Notes: a model not told the origin generated them from the sequence alone. Shown: positions 8,207 through 18,536, counted from the first letter of the stretch. The stretch: 64,000 bases of DNA from Neoalteromonas flava (GCF_002807685.1 NZ_PEAX01000001.1:62001-126000), one strand, 5' to 3'. Numbers and translations: made by a program.

Positions 8207-8386
8207 AATTAGATTTTCGCATATGAGGAGTTGATGAATTCGAAAAAACTAATGGCCAGACCACCTTCAAAGGCCAATAAAAGCAATACTTAACCATTAT
8301 TTAAAAAAACAAACAAAATATTAACACATTAGTTTTTCTAATTCTAAATCGCATTATTTCTCAATTGTGCAATTCCACACTGACTA

Positions 8387-8509
8387 TATAATGCGCGCAT
8401 CTGTCACCAAGACATCCGATTTTTTTGTTGACATGAGTTCCCTGGATTTTATTTCCTTCCTTAAACACTTGTTGTTTATTTGCCCGCTCATTGAGCGGGC
8501 TTTTTTTTT
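8387..8509 (+). ncRNA. Candidate small RNA between ybgC and ruvB
   Basis: A plus-strand transcription unit can be drawn in a gap where both flanking genes are on the minus strand. A perfect TATAAT (8387-8392) stands 16 bases after TTGTGC (8365-8370). The predicted transcript starts near 8399 and ends at a textbook terminator, GCCCGCTCATTGAGCGGGC plus nine T (8482-8509). That is about 111 bases with several U-rich stretches and no open frame longer than a few codons. I do not recognise an Rfam family. The promoter and terminator are seen; the RNA is inferred. Confidence 0.5.
8482..8509 (+). terminator. Strong intrinsic terminator on the plus strand
   Basis: GCCCGCT-CATTG-AGCGGGC, with a seven-base GC-rich stem, is followed by nine T. 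The T tract is on the plus strand only; read on the minus strand the hairpin is followed by AAATAAAC, so it does not serve ruvB well. It is the reason to suspect a plus-strand RNA. Confidence 0.8.
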
Positions 8510-8511
8510 AA

Positions 8512-9519
8512 CTACTCGTCGCTACGGTTGAAACCAAAGTGCTGATAAGCACGCTGAGAGGCAATGCGTCCACGCGGGGTACGCTGCAAAAATCCTTGCT
8601 GGATCAAAAAAGGCTCTAACACATCTTCAATGGTATCTTTCTCTTCACCGATGGCCGCTGCAAGGTTATCGAGACCAACCGGTCCACCGTCAAACTTATC
8701 TATAATCGCCATGAGCAGCTTACGATCCATGTAATCAAATCCTTGTTGATCAACATCGAGCATGTCTAAAGCAGCCGCGGCTACTGCAGTGGTTATTTCA
8801 CCGCTGGATTTCACTTCAGCATAATCCCGTACACGGCGTAGTAAGCGGTTTGCAATCCGCGGGGTACCGCGTGATCGCGCAGCAATTTCACGCGCACCTT
8901 CAGCCACTAATGGCATGTTGAGGTATTCGGCGCTGCGCTGAATAATGGCTGTTAGATCGGGAATGTTGTAGTACTCTAAGCGTTGTACAATGCCAAAACG
9001 GTCACGCAAAGGAGAAGTTAAACTTCCTGCGCGGGTCGTCGCTCCGACTAAAGTAAAGGGTGGTAATTCAAGTTTTATTGAGCGTGCTGCTGGCCCTTCA
9101 CCAATCATAATATCTAATTGATAATCTTCCATGGCCGGGTACAACACCTCTTCGACCACCGGACTCAAACGATGAATTTCGTCAATAAACAGAACATCGT
9201 TTTCTTCTAAGTTAGTCAACAACGCAGCCAAATCACCGGCTTTTTCCAACACTGGTCCCGAGGTGGTTTTAATACTCACGCCCATTTCATTAGCAACTAT
9301 GTTGGCCAAGGTTGTTTTACCTAAACCGGGCGGACCAAAAATTAACAAATGATCGAGCGCGTCATTGCGCTTGCGTGCAGCTTCAATAAAAATTTCCATT
9401 TGCTCGCGCACATGCGGTTGACCCGCATAGTCGGCAAGCAACTTTGGCCGAATGGCGCGGTCAATAACTTCGTCATCAGCGCTGCTATTGGCGTTGATTA
9501 TCCTGTCTGCTTCTATCAT
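8512..9519 (-). CDS. ruvB: RuvB, Holliday junction branch-migration ATPase
   Basis: RuvB hexamers pump DNA through RuvA-bound Holliday junctions during recombination and fork repair. Walker A GPPGLGKT is at residues 62-69, Walker B is [10 protein letters not shown], and sensor 1 is VGATTRAG. The C-terminal winged helix holds the [12 protein letters not shown]-binding segment. The 335 residues match E. coli (336). The start is ATG with AAGGAG at ideal spacing, nine bases after the ruvA stop. It is the last gene of aspS-nudB-ruvC-ruvA-ruvB. Confidence 0.97.
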   Translation of the reverse strand: MIEADRIINANSSADDEVIDRAIRPKLLADYAGQPHVREQMEIFIEAARKRNDALDHLLIFGPPGLGKTTLANIVANEMGVSIKTTSGPVLEKAGDLAALLTNLEENDVLFIDEIHRLSPVVEEVLYPAMEDYQLDIMIGEGPAARSIKLELPPFTLVGATTRAGSLTSPLRDRFGIVQRLEYYNIPDLTAIIQRSAEYLNMPLVAEGAREIAARSRGTPRIANRLLRRVRDYAEVKSSGEITTAVAAAALDMLDVDQQGFDYMDRKLLMAIIDKFDGGPVGLDNLAAAIGEEKDTIEDVLEPFLIQQGFLQRTPRGRIASQRAYQHFGFNRSDE

Positions 9520-9528
9520 GCGCTCTCC

Positions 9529-10152
9529 TTACACCATACTACGCAACGATTCACGGATCAGTGATTCACTGCTCATGTCGTCTTGGTAAACGGCGTTAAT
9601 TGCCTTGCTCGCTTGGACCGGTTTATAACCGAGCGCTATCAATGCACTGATGGCCTCTTCTTTAACATCAGAAACCGGCAATATCGTACTCTTACCAGTA
9701 TCTTGAACATTGATTGACGGCGGTATTGCAGCACTCCCACCAAGTTCCAATTTAGCTAATTTATCACGCAACTCAACCACCAGGCGTTCAGCCGTCTTTC
9801 TACCAACGCCGGGCAATTTAACCAGCGTCGAGACGTCTTCAAATTGCACACATTGCATAAACTGCTGCGCACTCATGCCAGATAAAATGGTTAATGCTAA
9901 TTTAGGACCAACGCCATTGGCTTTAATCAATTCACGAAACACGGTACGTTCGCTAACATCAATAAAACCATACAGTAATTGTGCATCTTCGCGGACCACA
10001 AAATGGGTATAGATGGTTGCCGCTTCACCGACACTAGGAAGTTCATAAAAACACGTCATAGGTAATTGGACTTCGTACCCGACGCCATTGACATCCAACA
10101 GTATGTCTGGTGGTTGTTTAACTAACAATATTCCGTGTAATCGACCTATCAT
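9529..10152 (-). CDS. ruvA: RuvA, Holliday junction-binding protein
   Basis: RuvA tetramers hold the four-way junction in a square planar form and load RuvB. It has an N-terminal OB fold ([31 protein letters not shown]). The central helix-hairpin-helix motifs are [18 protein letters not shown] and [23 protein letters not shown] flexible linker leads to domain III ([17 protein letters not shown]), which contacts RuvB. The 207 residues are typical. It starts at ATG, 19 bases after ruvC, and shares its operon. Confidence 0.97.
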   Translation of the reverse strand: MIGRLHGILLVKQPPDILLDVNGVGYEVQLPMTCFYELPSVGEAATIYTHFVVREDAQLLYGFIDVSERTVFRELIKANGVGPKLALTILSGMSAQQFMQCVQFEDVSTLVKLPGVGRKTAERLVVELRDKLAKLELGGSAAIPPSINVQDTGKSTILPVSDVKEEAISALIALGYKPVQASKAINAVYQDDMSSESLIRESLRSMV

Positions 10153-10171
10153 GTATCGCTCACCTAATTAA

Positions 10172-10687
10172 TTAACGTAGCCGGCCACGCACGGTTTTAG
10201 TCGCATGTCCTGACAATCTTACTAAGCTTTGTGTGGTATGAGCATGACACATTGCAACCGCTAAGGCATCGGCCGCATCACTTTGTGGCGTTGCATTGAG
10301 CTTTAGCATGTGCGTTACCATATGCTGAACCTGTGCTTTATCGGCACTTCCGCGCCCGACCACCGCTTGCTTAATCTGGCGCGCTGAGTATTCAGCAAAT
10401 GGTAATTTTTGTTGTGTCGCGGCTACAATGGCAGCGCCTCTTGCTTGCCCAAGTTTAAGTGCTGAATCAGGGTTTTTCGCCATGAAAACTTGCTCAATCG
10501 CAAATTGCGTCGGCGAAAACTCAGCAATAATCGCACTGACTCCACAGAAAATTTGGTCGAGTCGATTATCCAGCTCACCACTGACGCGAATGCAACCACT
10601 ACCAATGTATTGCAACTGGTTATTTTGATAGCGCAGCACGCCATAACCAGTAACCCGCGACCCGGGATCGATACCGAGTATGATCAC
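10172..10687 (-). CDS. ruvC: RuvC, Holliday junction resolvase
   Basis: RuvC cuts Holliday junctions symmetrically in the RuvABC resolvasome. The RNase H-like fold and its acidic residues are visible: Asp7 in ILGIDPGS, Glu in FAIEQVF, and the C-terminal Asp pair in [15 protein letters not shown]. The 171 residues match the family (173 in E. coli). The start is GTG at 10685-10687, overlapping the nudB stop as GTGA; there is no nearby ATG. No yebC-like gene lies between aspS and ruvC here. Confidence 0.96.
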   Translation of the reverse strand: MIILGIDPGSRVTGYGVLRYQNNQLQYIGSGCIRVSGELDNRLDQIFCGVSAIIAEFSPTQFAIEQVFMAKNPDSALKLGQARGAAIVAATQQKLPFAEYSARQIKQAVVGRGSADKAQVQHMVTHMLKLNATPQSDAADALAVAMCHAHTTQSLVRLSGHATKTVRGRLR

Positions 10688-11127
10688 ATCGGCTCCGGCA
10701 CAAATTGAGCAATGGCGAGACGATTAGTTTCTGACCACACACGCTTGATAGCTGCTTCTTTAGACAACCACTCGTAGGCCGAATGCTCGCTTAATAGGAT
10801 CGGTGTTGAGCTATCGACAAGTACTGCAAACACATATTCAGTATTAGTCGTCACCCCTGGCGGATAGCGATATAACCAACGTTCTCGGATCTTAAACTGA
10901 TTGACGGTATGGCAGTCTTGGATGCGCATATCTGCAGGGTCAAGCACGATACCTACTTCTTCGCCAAGTTCGCGATAAGCGGTTTGCAAAGGCACTTCGT
11001 TTTCTTCCACCGTACCGGTTACCGATTGCCAAAAACTAGCATCGTCATTGCGTTGCAGAAGCAATACCCGGCTTTGGTGGTCATAAATAACCACCAATGC
11101 CGATTCTGGTCGCTTCAGCTCAGCCAA
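10684..11127 (-). CDS. nudB: NudB, dihydroneopterin triphosphate pyrophosphohydrolase
   Basis: NudB removes pyrophosphate from dihydroneopterin triphosphate in folate synthesis. A full Nudix box runs from GTVEENE through REL to GEEVGI, matching GX5EX7REUXEEXGU. The 147 residues equal the family length (150 in E. coli), and aspS-nudB-ruvC is the expected order. The start is TTG at 11125-11127. AGGA sits about 11 bases upstream inside the end of aspS, and the next Met is at residue 67, so the TTG is credible. It overlaps ruvC by four bases. Confidence 0.93.
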   Translation of the reverse strand: MAELKRPESALVVIYDHQSRVLLLQRNDDASFWQSVTGTVEENEVPLQTAYRELGEEVGIVLDPADMRIQDCHTVNQFKIRERWLYRYPPGVTTNTEYVFAVLVDSSTPILLSEHSAYEWLSKEAAIKRVWSETNRLAIAQFVPEPM

Positions 11128-11134
11128 GTGCAGA

Positions 11135-12904
11135 TTAATCCTGCGACTCTTTAGTTTGTACCGTGGTAATTCCCAACTCCTTTAACTGCGCTGGATTTGC
11201 TGCCCCAGGCGCATCTGTCAAAGGACAAGCAGCCGTGGTGGTTTTGGGAAATGCCATAACATCACGAATAGACGATGCACCGGTCATTAACATCACCATA
11301 CGGTCAAGACCAAAGGCTAAACCTGCGTGTGGTGGTGTACCGTACTTCAGAGCCTCTAATAAGAAGCCGAACTTAGTTTGCGCCTCTTGCTCATCAATAC
11401 CCAACAATTCAAATACGGCAGATTGCATTTTGGCATCAAAGATCCGCACTGAGCCACCACCTAATTCAACGCCGTTCAGCACCATGTCGTAAGCGTTAGA
11501 TAATGCGGTTGCTGGATTTGCCTTCAACTCCTCTGGTGTCATGTCACGCGGCGCTGTAAACGGATGGTGTAAGGCATGGAATTGACCATCCACTGCTTCG
11601 AACATCGGGAAGTCAACCACCCAGAGCGGTCTCCAGTCGCCTTTAAGTAAGGCTAAATCTTCACCCAATTTCAAGCGTAGTGCGCCAAGTGCTTCAGTCA
11701 CTACCGTTGCGTTGTCAGCACCAAATAACAGGATGTCACCATCCTGAGCATGCGTGCGCTCGATCAAGGCATTGGCAACCTCAAGACCTAAGAATTTAAA
11801 GACTGGCGATTGGATCCCTGACTCGCCTGCGGCGAGGTCATTGATCTTCATCCATGCCAGACCCTTCGCACCGTAAATGCCGACAAACTTTGCGTAGTCA
11901 TCTAATTGTTTGCGTGATAATTGCGCCCCACCGGGTACACGGATCACACTAACACGGCCAGCAGCATCATTCGCGGGGCCACTGAACACTTTGAATTCAA
12001 CATCTTTAACCAAGTCTGCCACATCGACTAATTCTAGCGGATTACGCAGGTCTGGCTTATCGCTTCCAAAACGCTGCATCGCTTCGGCATAACTCATGCG
12101 AGGAAAATCGCCGAGGTCCACGTCCAATAAAGATTTGAATAACTGGCGGATCATGTCTTCGGTAATGGCCATAACGCCGTCGGCATCGAGAAACGTCGTT
12201 TCAATATCGATCTGGGTAAATTCAGGTTGACGATCAGCGCGTAAATCTTCATCACGGAAACATTTTACAATTTGATAATAGCGATCCATTCCCGACATCA
12301 TGAGCAATTGCTTAAACAATTGCGGTGACTGCGGTAGCGCAAAAAACTCACCTTTGTGAGTGCGGCTGGGAACTAAGTAATCACGTGCACCTTCTGGTGT
12401 TGCTTTGGTTAAAATAGGCGTTTCAATATCTAAAAAACCGTTATCTTCTAGGTAACGACGGACAAAACCCGTCACCTTGGAACGAAACAACAAGCGCTGA
12501 GTCATCAGAGGGCGACGTAGATCTAAGTAGCGATAGCGCAGGCGCTGCTCTTCGCTGTTTTCTTGATTACTATCCAGTGGCAATGGCGCAGATGCATTGA
12601 AGACCTTGATAGACTTACCAAGGATTTCGATTTCACCAGTGCGCATCGTTTTATTAACTTGCCCCTCTGGTCGAGCTCGCACGCGACCTGTGACTTCAAC
12701 ACAAAACTCATTACGCACAGTGTTGGCAGTGGCAAAAACATCGGCCACATCCGGATCAAAGACAACTTGGACAATACCTTCTCGGTCGCGCAGGTCCAAG
12801 AAGATGACACCGCCTAAATCGCGACGTTTGTTTACCCAACCACACAATGTGACGGTTTGATCCATATAGTCTGCAGTGATATTACCGCAATAATCAGTGC
12901 GCAT
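11135..12904 (-). CDS. aspS: AspS, aspartyl-tRNA synthetase
   Basis: This class IIb synthetase charges tRNA-Asp. Its 589 residues match the bacterial form (590 in E. coli). The N-terminal OB fold binds the anticodon ([23 protein letters not shown]). The catalytic core has motif 2 ([18 protein letters not shown]) and motif 3 ([12 protein letters not shown]), with the bacterial GAD insertion between about 290 and 420. It starts at ATG 12902-12904 and is the first gene of an operon that continues into nudB and ruvCAB. Confidence 0.97.
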   Translation of the reverse strand: MRTDYCGNITADYMDQTVTLCGWVNKRRDLGGVIFLDLRDREGIVQVVFDPDVADVFATANTVRNEFCVEVTGRVRARPEGQVNKTMRTGEIEILGKSIKVFNASAPLPLDSNQENSEEQRLRYRYLDLRRPLMTQRLLFRSKVTGFVRRYLEDNGFLDIETPILTKATPEGARDYLVPSRTHKGEFFALPQSPQLFKQLLMMSGMDRYYQIVKCFRDEDLRADRQPEFTQIDIETTFLDADGVMAITEDMIRQLFKSLLDVDLGDFPRMSYAEAMQRFGSDKPDLRNPLELVDVADLVKDVEFKVFSGPANDAAGRVSVIRVPGGAQLSRKQLDDYAKFVGIYGAKGLAWMKINDLAAGESGIQSPVFKFLGLEVANALIERTHAQDGDILLFGADNATVVTEALGALRLKLGEDLALLKGDWRPLWVVDFPMFEAVDGQFHALHHPFTAPRDMTPEELKANPATALSNAYDMVLNGVELGGGSVRIFDAKMQSAVFELLGIDEQEAQTKFGFLLEALKYGTPPHAGLAFGLDRMVMLMTGASSIRDVMAFPKTTTAACPLTDAPGAANPAQLKELGITTVQTKESQD

Positions 12905-13022
12905 TTACATTCCTCAAAAAACAAAAATCGGCGGCTTTAAAAGTTAGGATTAATTGGGCCACCTGAGAATTAACATCGATGAAAATTTTGACGCGACAGT
13001 ATAAACCAATGCCTTGGGGTAA

Positions 13023-15077
13023 TCACGCCTTGTTTGTGGCTAACTGAATTTCTAATCTGTCTCGTCCATTGGACTTGGCTTGGTAAACCAATTTGTCAGC
13101 CTGCGTGATCATGGCTTCGACCGATTGGAAATTGTCCAGCGAACTCACGGCGCCCATGGAAAAGGTCAAGGTATCAACGCTTAATCTGGCTTGCCTGGCC
13201 AGTGTTTGGAATGCCTCACGTAGACGCGTAAAGATACCGTCAACATGCAGCAAGTCGCTGTGCGGAAAAATCAATAACCATTCCTCCCCTCCCATACGCC
13301 CATAAAGGTCTGCGTCGCGCAAAACCGATTGCACTGCTGCAGCGAACACTTTTAATACTTCATCGCCAGTATCATGGCCAAATTTGTCGTTGATTGCTTT
13401 AAAATGGTCCAAATCAATCATCGCCAAGACCATCGAGTAGTGCCCAGCATTAGCTTGATTAAAGGCAAGTTTTGCGGCACTCAAACAGGCGCGCCGATTG
13501 GGTGCTTGAGTCAGCTCATCGGTCAGGGCAAGATCGCGCATTAATCCACTTTTACGCCATTGCCAAAACAATAACAATACAATGGTTATTACGACCAAGG
13601 TAGACAAGGCGATGGCGATGGTTAAAAAGGTTTGCTGACGTTTACGTTCTTTTAACTGGATCTGATTGAGCACATTTTGTTGCGCCAGAAAGCGATTTTC
13701 ACTTTCTTGTGCCTCACTGGTGAACTCCGCCATCATCCGCTCAATCGCTTCACCACGCCCTTTTAACTCAAGATCAACATATTGGTGGTGAAAATGTCGA
13801 AAGTATTCTAATGCCTTTACATAATCTCCTTGCTTGGAGTAATACAGCGCAAGCATTTCAGATATTTCCGCATTGGATTTTGCCAACTGCACCTGCTGTT
13901 GTAGGTCGCTTATTAGGGCTAAGGTTGTTTCTACCTCGACCATTTGCTCTAACATCAACTGTGCTTTTGCTTTACTGATCAATGCATCCAATTGTTTTTC
14001 TGCGTCATTGGCATTGGCAAACATAGCTGCGGCACTATCAGCCAACGCAATTGCTGCGGCATACCGCTGTTGCTCCAAATTAATTCGGGCGATGAGTTCA
14101 TTAGCATAAGCAACTCCAACGGAATCATTAAGTTCTTGCGCAATGTCACGTGATCGTTGCACATAAAACAACGATTTTTCATAGTTTTCCAAATCAAAAT
14201 AGGACCTAGCAATATTAAAATCCACAATCGACCAATTCAGTGTTTTGGCACCTTGGCGCATCCGCTGCGCAATGCTTAGTTGGATTTCAATGGCGCGTTG
14301 TTCGTTACCTAATTTAGAATTTACTACCGCCAAAATACCCAGCACCCGATCTTCATCAACCCGCAAGCCTTGTTTAACAAAAATATCCTGCGCCCTACGC
14401 AAATATTGAATAGCTGAAAAATACTCGCGAGCGAAATAGTCAGCCGTGCCTATCGATAGATATACCAACCCTTCTTGTCGGGGAGGTAGGCCTTGTGTCA
14501 ACAGCTGGCCCAACTGTCTCTTTATTGCGACAGCCTTATCTTTATCGCCGGTAATAACCGTTGCTCTAAGAGCTGCACGATACAACCTCGACAATGCGGT
14601 TAACGACCCAATATTAACCGTGCGAGGTAGATGCAAATCAACCAAGCGTTCAACTTCAGGGGTATCATTGAGCGCAGAATGGATCAGCACCTCTGCAGAA
14701 ATCGCTTCAATTTCTAGACTTTCAAGCCCAGACTCTTGCGCAAATTTAATGATGACTCGAATGTCCTCGAGCAGTTGTAACGGCTCATTTTGATCCGATT
14801 CCTGCAAAGCCTCGAGGTGGCGTATGATGGTAGCAGTGGGGACGCCGCGTAAATGTCCAGCGGTTAAGGGAGAAGGTAATACTAATGTCGCGTATTGGCT
14901 AGGTGCACTCTGTTGCTGCGCTGTTGCTGGCAAACAACAGAGAATTAAACACGTAACCAACGAAATAGCACGAAGCAGTGTTATCTGACTCTCGAACGCA
15001 GAAAATCGCAGCAATAGGGTGCTCCGGTAGTAGGCGTATGAACACAATAGCACAGGAATGCAAGAAGGCGAAAACAA
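13023..15077 (-). CDS. Membrane TPR-GGDEF diguanylate cyclase
   Basis: A likely c-di-GMP synthase with a periplasmic sensor. A signal-like segment (ISLVTCLILCCLPATAQ) is followed by about 400 residues of tetratricopeptide-like helices, then one membrane helix (TIAIALSTLVVITIVLLLFWQW, near residue 490) and a C-terminal GGDEF domain (ALTDELTQAPNRRA onward). The active-site motif reads GGEEW instead of GGDEF; GGEEF enzymes are active, but Trp in the last place is uncommon. The listed start is TTG at 15077. A second in-frame TTG at 15014 has GGAG seven bases upstream and still leaves a complete signal sequence, so the true start may be 15014. It follows glrR by 12 bases. Confidence 0.85.
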   Translation of the reverse strand: MFSPSCIPVLLCSYAYYRSTLLLRFSAFESQITLLRAISLVTCLILCCLPATAQQQSAPSQYATLVLPSPLTAGHLRGVPTATIIRHLEALQESDQNEPLQLLEDIRVIIKFAQESGLESLEIEAISAEVLIHSALNDTPEVERLVDLHLPRTVNIGSLTALSRLYRAALRATVITGDKDKAVAIKRQLGQLLTQGLPPRQEGLVYLSIGTADYFAREYFSAIQYLRRAQDIFVKQGLRVDEDRVLGILAVVNSKLGNEQRAIEIQLSIAQRMRQGAKTLNWSIVDFNIARSYFDLENYEKSLFYVQRSRDIAQELNDSVGVAYANELIARINLEQQRYAAAIALADSAAAMFANANDAEKQLDALISKAKAQLMLEQMVEVETTLALISDLQQQVQLAKSNAEISEMLALYYSKQGDYVKALEYFRHFHHQYVDLELKGRGEAIERMMAEFTSEAQESENRFLAQQNVLNQIQLKERKRQQTFLTIAIALSTLVVITIVLLLFWQWRKSGLMRDLALTDELTQAPNRRACLSAAKLAFNQANAGHYSMVLAMIDLDHFKAINDKFGHDTGDEVLKVFAAAVQSVLRDADLYGRMGGEEWLLIFPHSDLLHVDGIFTRLREAFQTLARQARLSVDTLTFSMGAVSSLDNFQSVEAMITQADKLVYQAKSNGRDRLEIQLATNKA

Positions 15078-15089
15078 TGAACCAGCCGT

Positions 15090-16436
15090 CTAATGACGAT
15101 AAGCTGCGGCTTCCAGTGCGTGTTTCTTCATTAGCTTGTGCATGTCGGTACGGTTTCTCCCGGCCATCTCAGCGGCACGAGTCACATTACCATCAGTAAT
15201 TTTCAATAACTTCGCTAAATAGCGTTGCTCAAACGCATCGCGAGCTTCGGTTAAAGTTGGCCAACTTTGTGATGATGAGGATAATGCCTGTTCGACCAAA
15301 TGCGCAGCAATTACGGGAGTTTGAGTTAACGCTACACATTGCTCAACTACGTTGACTAGTTGGCGCACATTACCGGGCCAGTTTGAGGTTGCTAACAGCT
15401 GCATTGCATCGTCAGAAAAGCGACTGACGTTGACCTTGTGACGACTGGCGCTTTTTTGCAACAGGCTGCGTGCAAGCAGTGGAATATCTTCCGCCCGCTG
15501 TTTTAACGTTGGTAGTTTTAAGTTAACCACATTCAAACGGTAATACAGATCTTCACGAAAGCCACCTTCGCGCATTTCCTTTTCTAAATCTTTATGTGTA
15601 GCAGAGATGATCCGAACATCAATGTCGATGACCTTACTACTGCCAACGGGACGAATTTGCTGCTCCTGTAAGGCGCGCAGTAACTTCACTTGCAGCGTTG
15701 TAGGCATATCGCCGATTTCATCTAAAAATAAAGTCCCACCATCGGCTTCTTTGAATAACCCCGGATTGGCCTGAATGGCGCCAGTAAAGGCACCTTTGGT
15801 GTGACCAAATAATTCCGACTCGAGCAGGTTCTCTGGCAATGCGCCGCAGTTGATTGCTACAAATGCACGATCTTTGCGGTGGCTGGCTTTATGAATTGCC
15901 TTGGCAAGTAACTCCTTGCCCGTTCCGCTGGCGCCAGTTATCAGTACACTAACATCACGCTGAGCAATTCGATGGGCTTGATCCAGCACTTGCAACATAT
16001 CTGCTGAACGGGTAACGATTTCGTCACTCCAGTTGCTTTGCTGAGCAGCCGTTTTTTGGCTAAGCGCTCTGTCGAGCAGTTTACGTAACTCACGATGGTC
16101 TACAGGTTTGGTTAGAAATCCAAATACACCCCGCTCCGTGGCTGCTACCGCATCTTGAATAGTGCCGTGGGCGGTCATAATTATCACGGGTAAATCTTTG
16201 CGACTGGCAACAATTTCTTCAAATAAAGCCAAACCGTCCTGACCTGGCATCCGCAAATCGCTCAATACTACATCAATCGCCGCCACATTGATTTGCTGCA
16301 ACGCTTCTTTGGCACTTGCTGCACTGATCACGTCAAAGCCCTCACCCTGCAGACGAATAGTCATCAAGCGTAATAAACTGTGATCATCATCGACCAACAA
16401 AATCGTTGGTGTAACTTGCGAAGAGGTATTTTGCAT
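15090..16436 (-). CDS. glrR: GlrR (QseF), sigma-54-dependent response regulator
   Basis: This NtrC-type activator is phosphorylated by GlrK. The receiver has its phospho-acceptor at about Asp60 (VVLSDLRMPGQDG). The AAA+ domain carries Walker A GASGTGKE, the sigma-54 contact loop GAFTGA and Walker B GGTLFLDEIGDMP. The C-terminal Fis-type helix-turn-helix is TDGNVTRAAEMAGRNRTDMHKLMKK. In E. coli GlrR drives sigma-54 transcription of the small RNA glmY. The qseE-qseG-qseF order is conserved here, which supports the name. It starts at ATG, four bases after qseG. Confidence 0.93.
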   Translation of the reverse strand: MQNTSSQVTPTILLVDDDHSLLRLMTIRLQGEGFDVISAASAKEALQQINVAAIDVVLSDLRMPGQDGLALFEEIVASRKDLPVIIMTAHGTIQDAVAATERGVFGFLTKPVDHRELRKLLDRALSQKTAAQQSNWSDEIVTRSADMLQVLDQAHRIAQRDVSVLITGASGTGKELLAKAIHKASHRKDRAFVAINCGALPENLLESELFGHTKGAFTGAIQANPGLFKEADGGTLFLDEIGDMPTTLQVKLLRALQEQQIRPVGSSKVIDIDVRIISATHKDLEKEMREGGFREDLYYRLNVVNLKLPTLKQRAEDIPLLARSLLQKSASRHKVNVSRFSDDAMQLLATSNWPGNVRQLVNVVEQCVALTQTPVIAAHLVEQALSSSSQSWPTLTEARDAFEQRYLAKLLKITDGNVTRAAEMAGRNRTDMHKLMKKHALEAAAYRH

Positions 16437-16439
16437 AGG

Positions 16440-17024
16440 CTAGCGCTCCGAAGATTTTTCTAGAATAGCGGCTTCAATGTTTAACAATTGATCCAACTTT
16501 TCTGCTTGCTCCTGCAATAACTGCGCCTGTTCTTTGATCTGTTGATTTTGCCGCGTATTTACCTGGCTTAAAACCGTGATTGCAGACTCATACTCCAATA
16601 GCTTTTGGCTAGGAATATAAGCTAATTCATGCAATAACCCCTGAAAATAAGGTGCAAGTTCAGGACTCAATGCAGTGAATATCGATTGTGCTCGTAAACG
16701 CGTCTGGTACGGCGTATCGAGGGGTTGAGAAAGTATAAATAATTGCAATTGTCCCACCGGAGATTTGTCGGTTTGGGCAACTAACTGTTTGCGTTCAGGC
16801 CAAGGGATCTTTGCATTACTAGACCAATAATCAAGCCAAAACAATGGGTTACATTGTTCCTCTGAAATGCTCTGCTGGGGAATGTCTCGCGCTTCAACAA
16901 CAAATATACAGTCGTTCTTGGCTTCTAATTGTGAGGTCGTGGACGGGAATAAAGGTGTCGTTAATGTGCGACAGCCTACCATTATCAATGCCACCGTGAA
17001 GACAACTAGAACTCGAATCATCAC
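16440..17024 (-). CDS. qseG: QseG-like outer-membrane lipoprotein
   Basis: A 194-residue lipoprotein with lipobox IMVGC (Cys18). No enzymatic domain is seen. The C-terminal third is a Gln/Glu-rich coiled coil (VNTRQNQQIKEQAQLLQEQAEKLDQ, split here as a continuous helix). In E. coli QseG lies between the kinase and the regulator, is needed for kinase activity and interacts with GlrK in the envelope. The identification rests mainly on position, lipobox and size. The start may be GTG 17024 or the adjacent ATG 17021; both are close to GGGAG. The kinase stop lies directly before it. Confidence 0.8.
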   Translation of the reverse strand: MMIRVLVVFTVALIMVGCRTLTTPLFPSTTSQLEAKNDCIFVVEARDIPQQSISEEQCNPLFWLDYWSSNAKIPWPERKQLVAQTDKSPVGQLQLFILSQPLDTPYQTRLRAQSIFTALSPELAPYFQGLLHELAYIPSQKLLEYESAITVLSQVNTRQNQQIKEQAQLLQEQAEKLDQLLNIEAAILEKSSER

Positions 17025-18431
17025 TTATTTTTCACTCCCACTGAGCATAGGAATAGCGACCCGGAAACATACATCGGCATAATCTACATTAACAATGCTC
17101 ACATAGCCATGCATTAAGCGCGCGCAGTCAGCCACTATGGATAACCCTAAGCCGGCACCAATGACCTTATCATTACGCGTTCCCGGGCCGCGAATGAAAG
17201 GCTCAAACAAAGAGACTCGTTGGTCGACAGGGATAGTTTGCCCGCTATTGGCCACATCAAGCACAGCGTAATTTTCAGCACTATAAACATGTAGCTTTAT
17301 AGTTGTTTGTGGCGTTCCATGAGCAATCGCATTGGACAATAAGTTATCCAAAATCCGCCGGTAAAGAGCTTCATCTACATCAATGGTTGCCACTTCTAAT
17401 TGCACGTCAACCTGGTGCCCATTTTGTTGCAAAGCGAGCGCATTATCCGTTAAACACCCGGTAACTATCGTGTCGATATTAACTCGCTTGATCACTGGCT
17501 GTGCTTGCTGCAATAACAAGTTATAGTTAAGTAACCCTTCAACCAAAGAATTTAGCCTATCGGTACTCGACAATAACAAATCGATAACCTCGCGTTGTGA
17601 GGAATTAAGCTTTCCCACCACCTCTTCACTCAGTAGCGAACACCCTTCTTTAATGCTGGCTAATGGAGTTTTCAGCTCATGTGATGCGTGCCGTAATAAT
17701 GCTGTTCGCAGATGCTCCAATTGTTCGAGGCGCTCAGCTAGCCAGTGCAAATCGTGTTCAATGGCAATCAATTCGCGCGGACTGTTTTGACTAATCGGCG
17801 GAAGCTCAGGGGCTTGCTGTGCAATAGCTTTAATCACTGCCTTCAGTTTTTTAAATGGATGCACGATAAGTTGACTGCCGACTATGACCAGCGATAATGA
17901 AAGAGCCGCTAATAGCGCTGTAGACCAGGCCTGCTTTTGCTTTATAGCTTTTAGGGTATCTTGCTGCTGAGCGATTCTGCGGTTGATTGCACTGCGCACC
18001 GCTTGCTCTAACGCCGCTATATCAAGATTAAACTGGGTAAGTTGCCGCTCAAGCTTAGGCGTCGGTTCATCACCAAGATTTTGCGATAGCGCTTTGATAT
18101 GCGCATACATGCTTTGACAATCAATCCCCACTACGGCATTACAAATCGTATCAAGATCGCGATTAAATGTGTCATAGCGGTTGTTGAGTAATGTTATCAA
18201 CGTATCGTTTTGAACCACCTGGTATTGACGAGTGAGCCGCTCAATGTCGACTGCGTCATTTTCTAGATTACGCATCGCACTGACCATTTCTACAACAAAA
18301 CGGTTATCCTCTGCGGTCATTAGTGCTACATCAGCCAAATCTTTCTGACTTTGCCAAAGTAAAGCCACCAGCGGGATCAAGGCAACGACGAAACTGATCA
18401 GTGTTAGCTGGCGTAACGAGCCCAGTTGCAT
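17025..18431 (-). CDS. glrK: GlrK (QseE), sensor histidine kinase
   Basis: The membrane sensor partner of GlrR. The first membrane helix is LISFVVALIPLVALLW, a periplasmic helical region of about 140 residues follows, and a second helix is ALLAALSLSLVIVGSQLIV. HisKA then carries the phosphorylated His in LRHASHELKTPLASIKEG. The ATPase domain has the N box LDNLLSNAIAHG and G box GAGLGLSIVADCARLMHG. The start SLRQLTLISFVVALIPL and the end DVCFRVAIP match E. coli QseE. I place the start at ATG 18429-18431, with AAAGG seven bases upstream; a TTG at 18488 would add a non-conserved 19 residues. An intrinsic terminator lies upstream. Confidence 0.93.
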   Translation of the reverse strand: MQLGSLRQLTLISFVVALIPLVALLWQSQKDLADVALMTAEDNRFVVEMVSAMRNLENDAVDIERLTRQYQVVQNDTLITLLNNRYDTFNRDLDTICNAVVGIDCQSMYAHIKALSQNLGDEPTPKLERQLTQFNLDIAALEQAVRSAINRRIAQQQDTLKAIKQKQAWSTALLAALSLSLVIVGSQLIVHPFKKLKAVIKAIAQQAPELPPISQNSPRELIAIEHDLHWLAERLEQLEHLRTALLRHASHELKTPLASIKEGCSLLSEEVVGKLNSSQREVIDLLLSSTDRLNSLVEGLLNYNLLLQQAQPVIKRVNIDTIVTGCLTDNALALQQNGHQVDVQLEVATIDVDEALYRRILDNLLSNAIAHGTPQTTIKLHVYSAENYAVLDVANSGQTIPVDQRVSLFEPFIRGPGTRNDKVIGAGLGLSIVADCARLMHGYVSIVNVDYADVCFRVAIPMLSGSEK

Positions 18432-18489
18432 GGCAATACCTTTAAAGTAAATCGAGTTTAGGATCGCACAGTCATTGTCATGCAGCAAT

Positions 18490-18519
18490 AAAAAAGCGCC
18501 CAGTGTTTTACCTGAGCGC
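18490..18519 (-). terminator. Terminator after the EF-hand gene
   Basis: On the minus strand GCGCTCAG and CTGGGCGC form an eight-base stem (one G-T pair) with the loop GTAAAACA, followed by six T. It separates the small EF-hand gene from the glrK operon. Confidence 0.75.
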
Positions 18520-18536
18520 CAGCATTGTAGTTAGTG

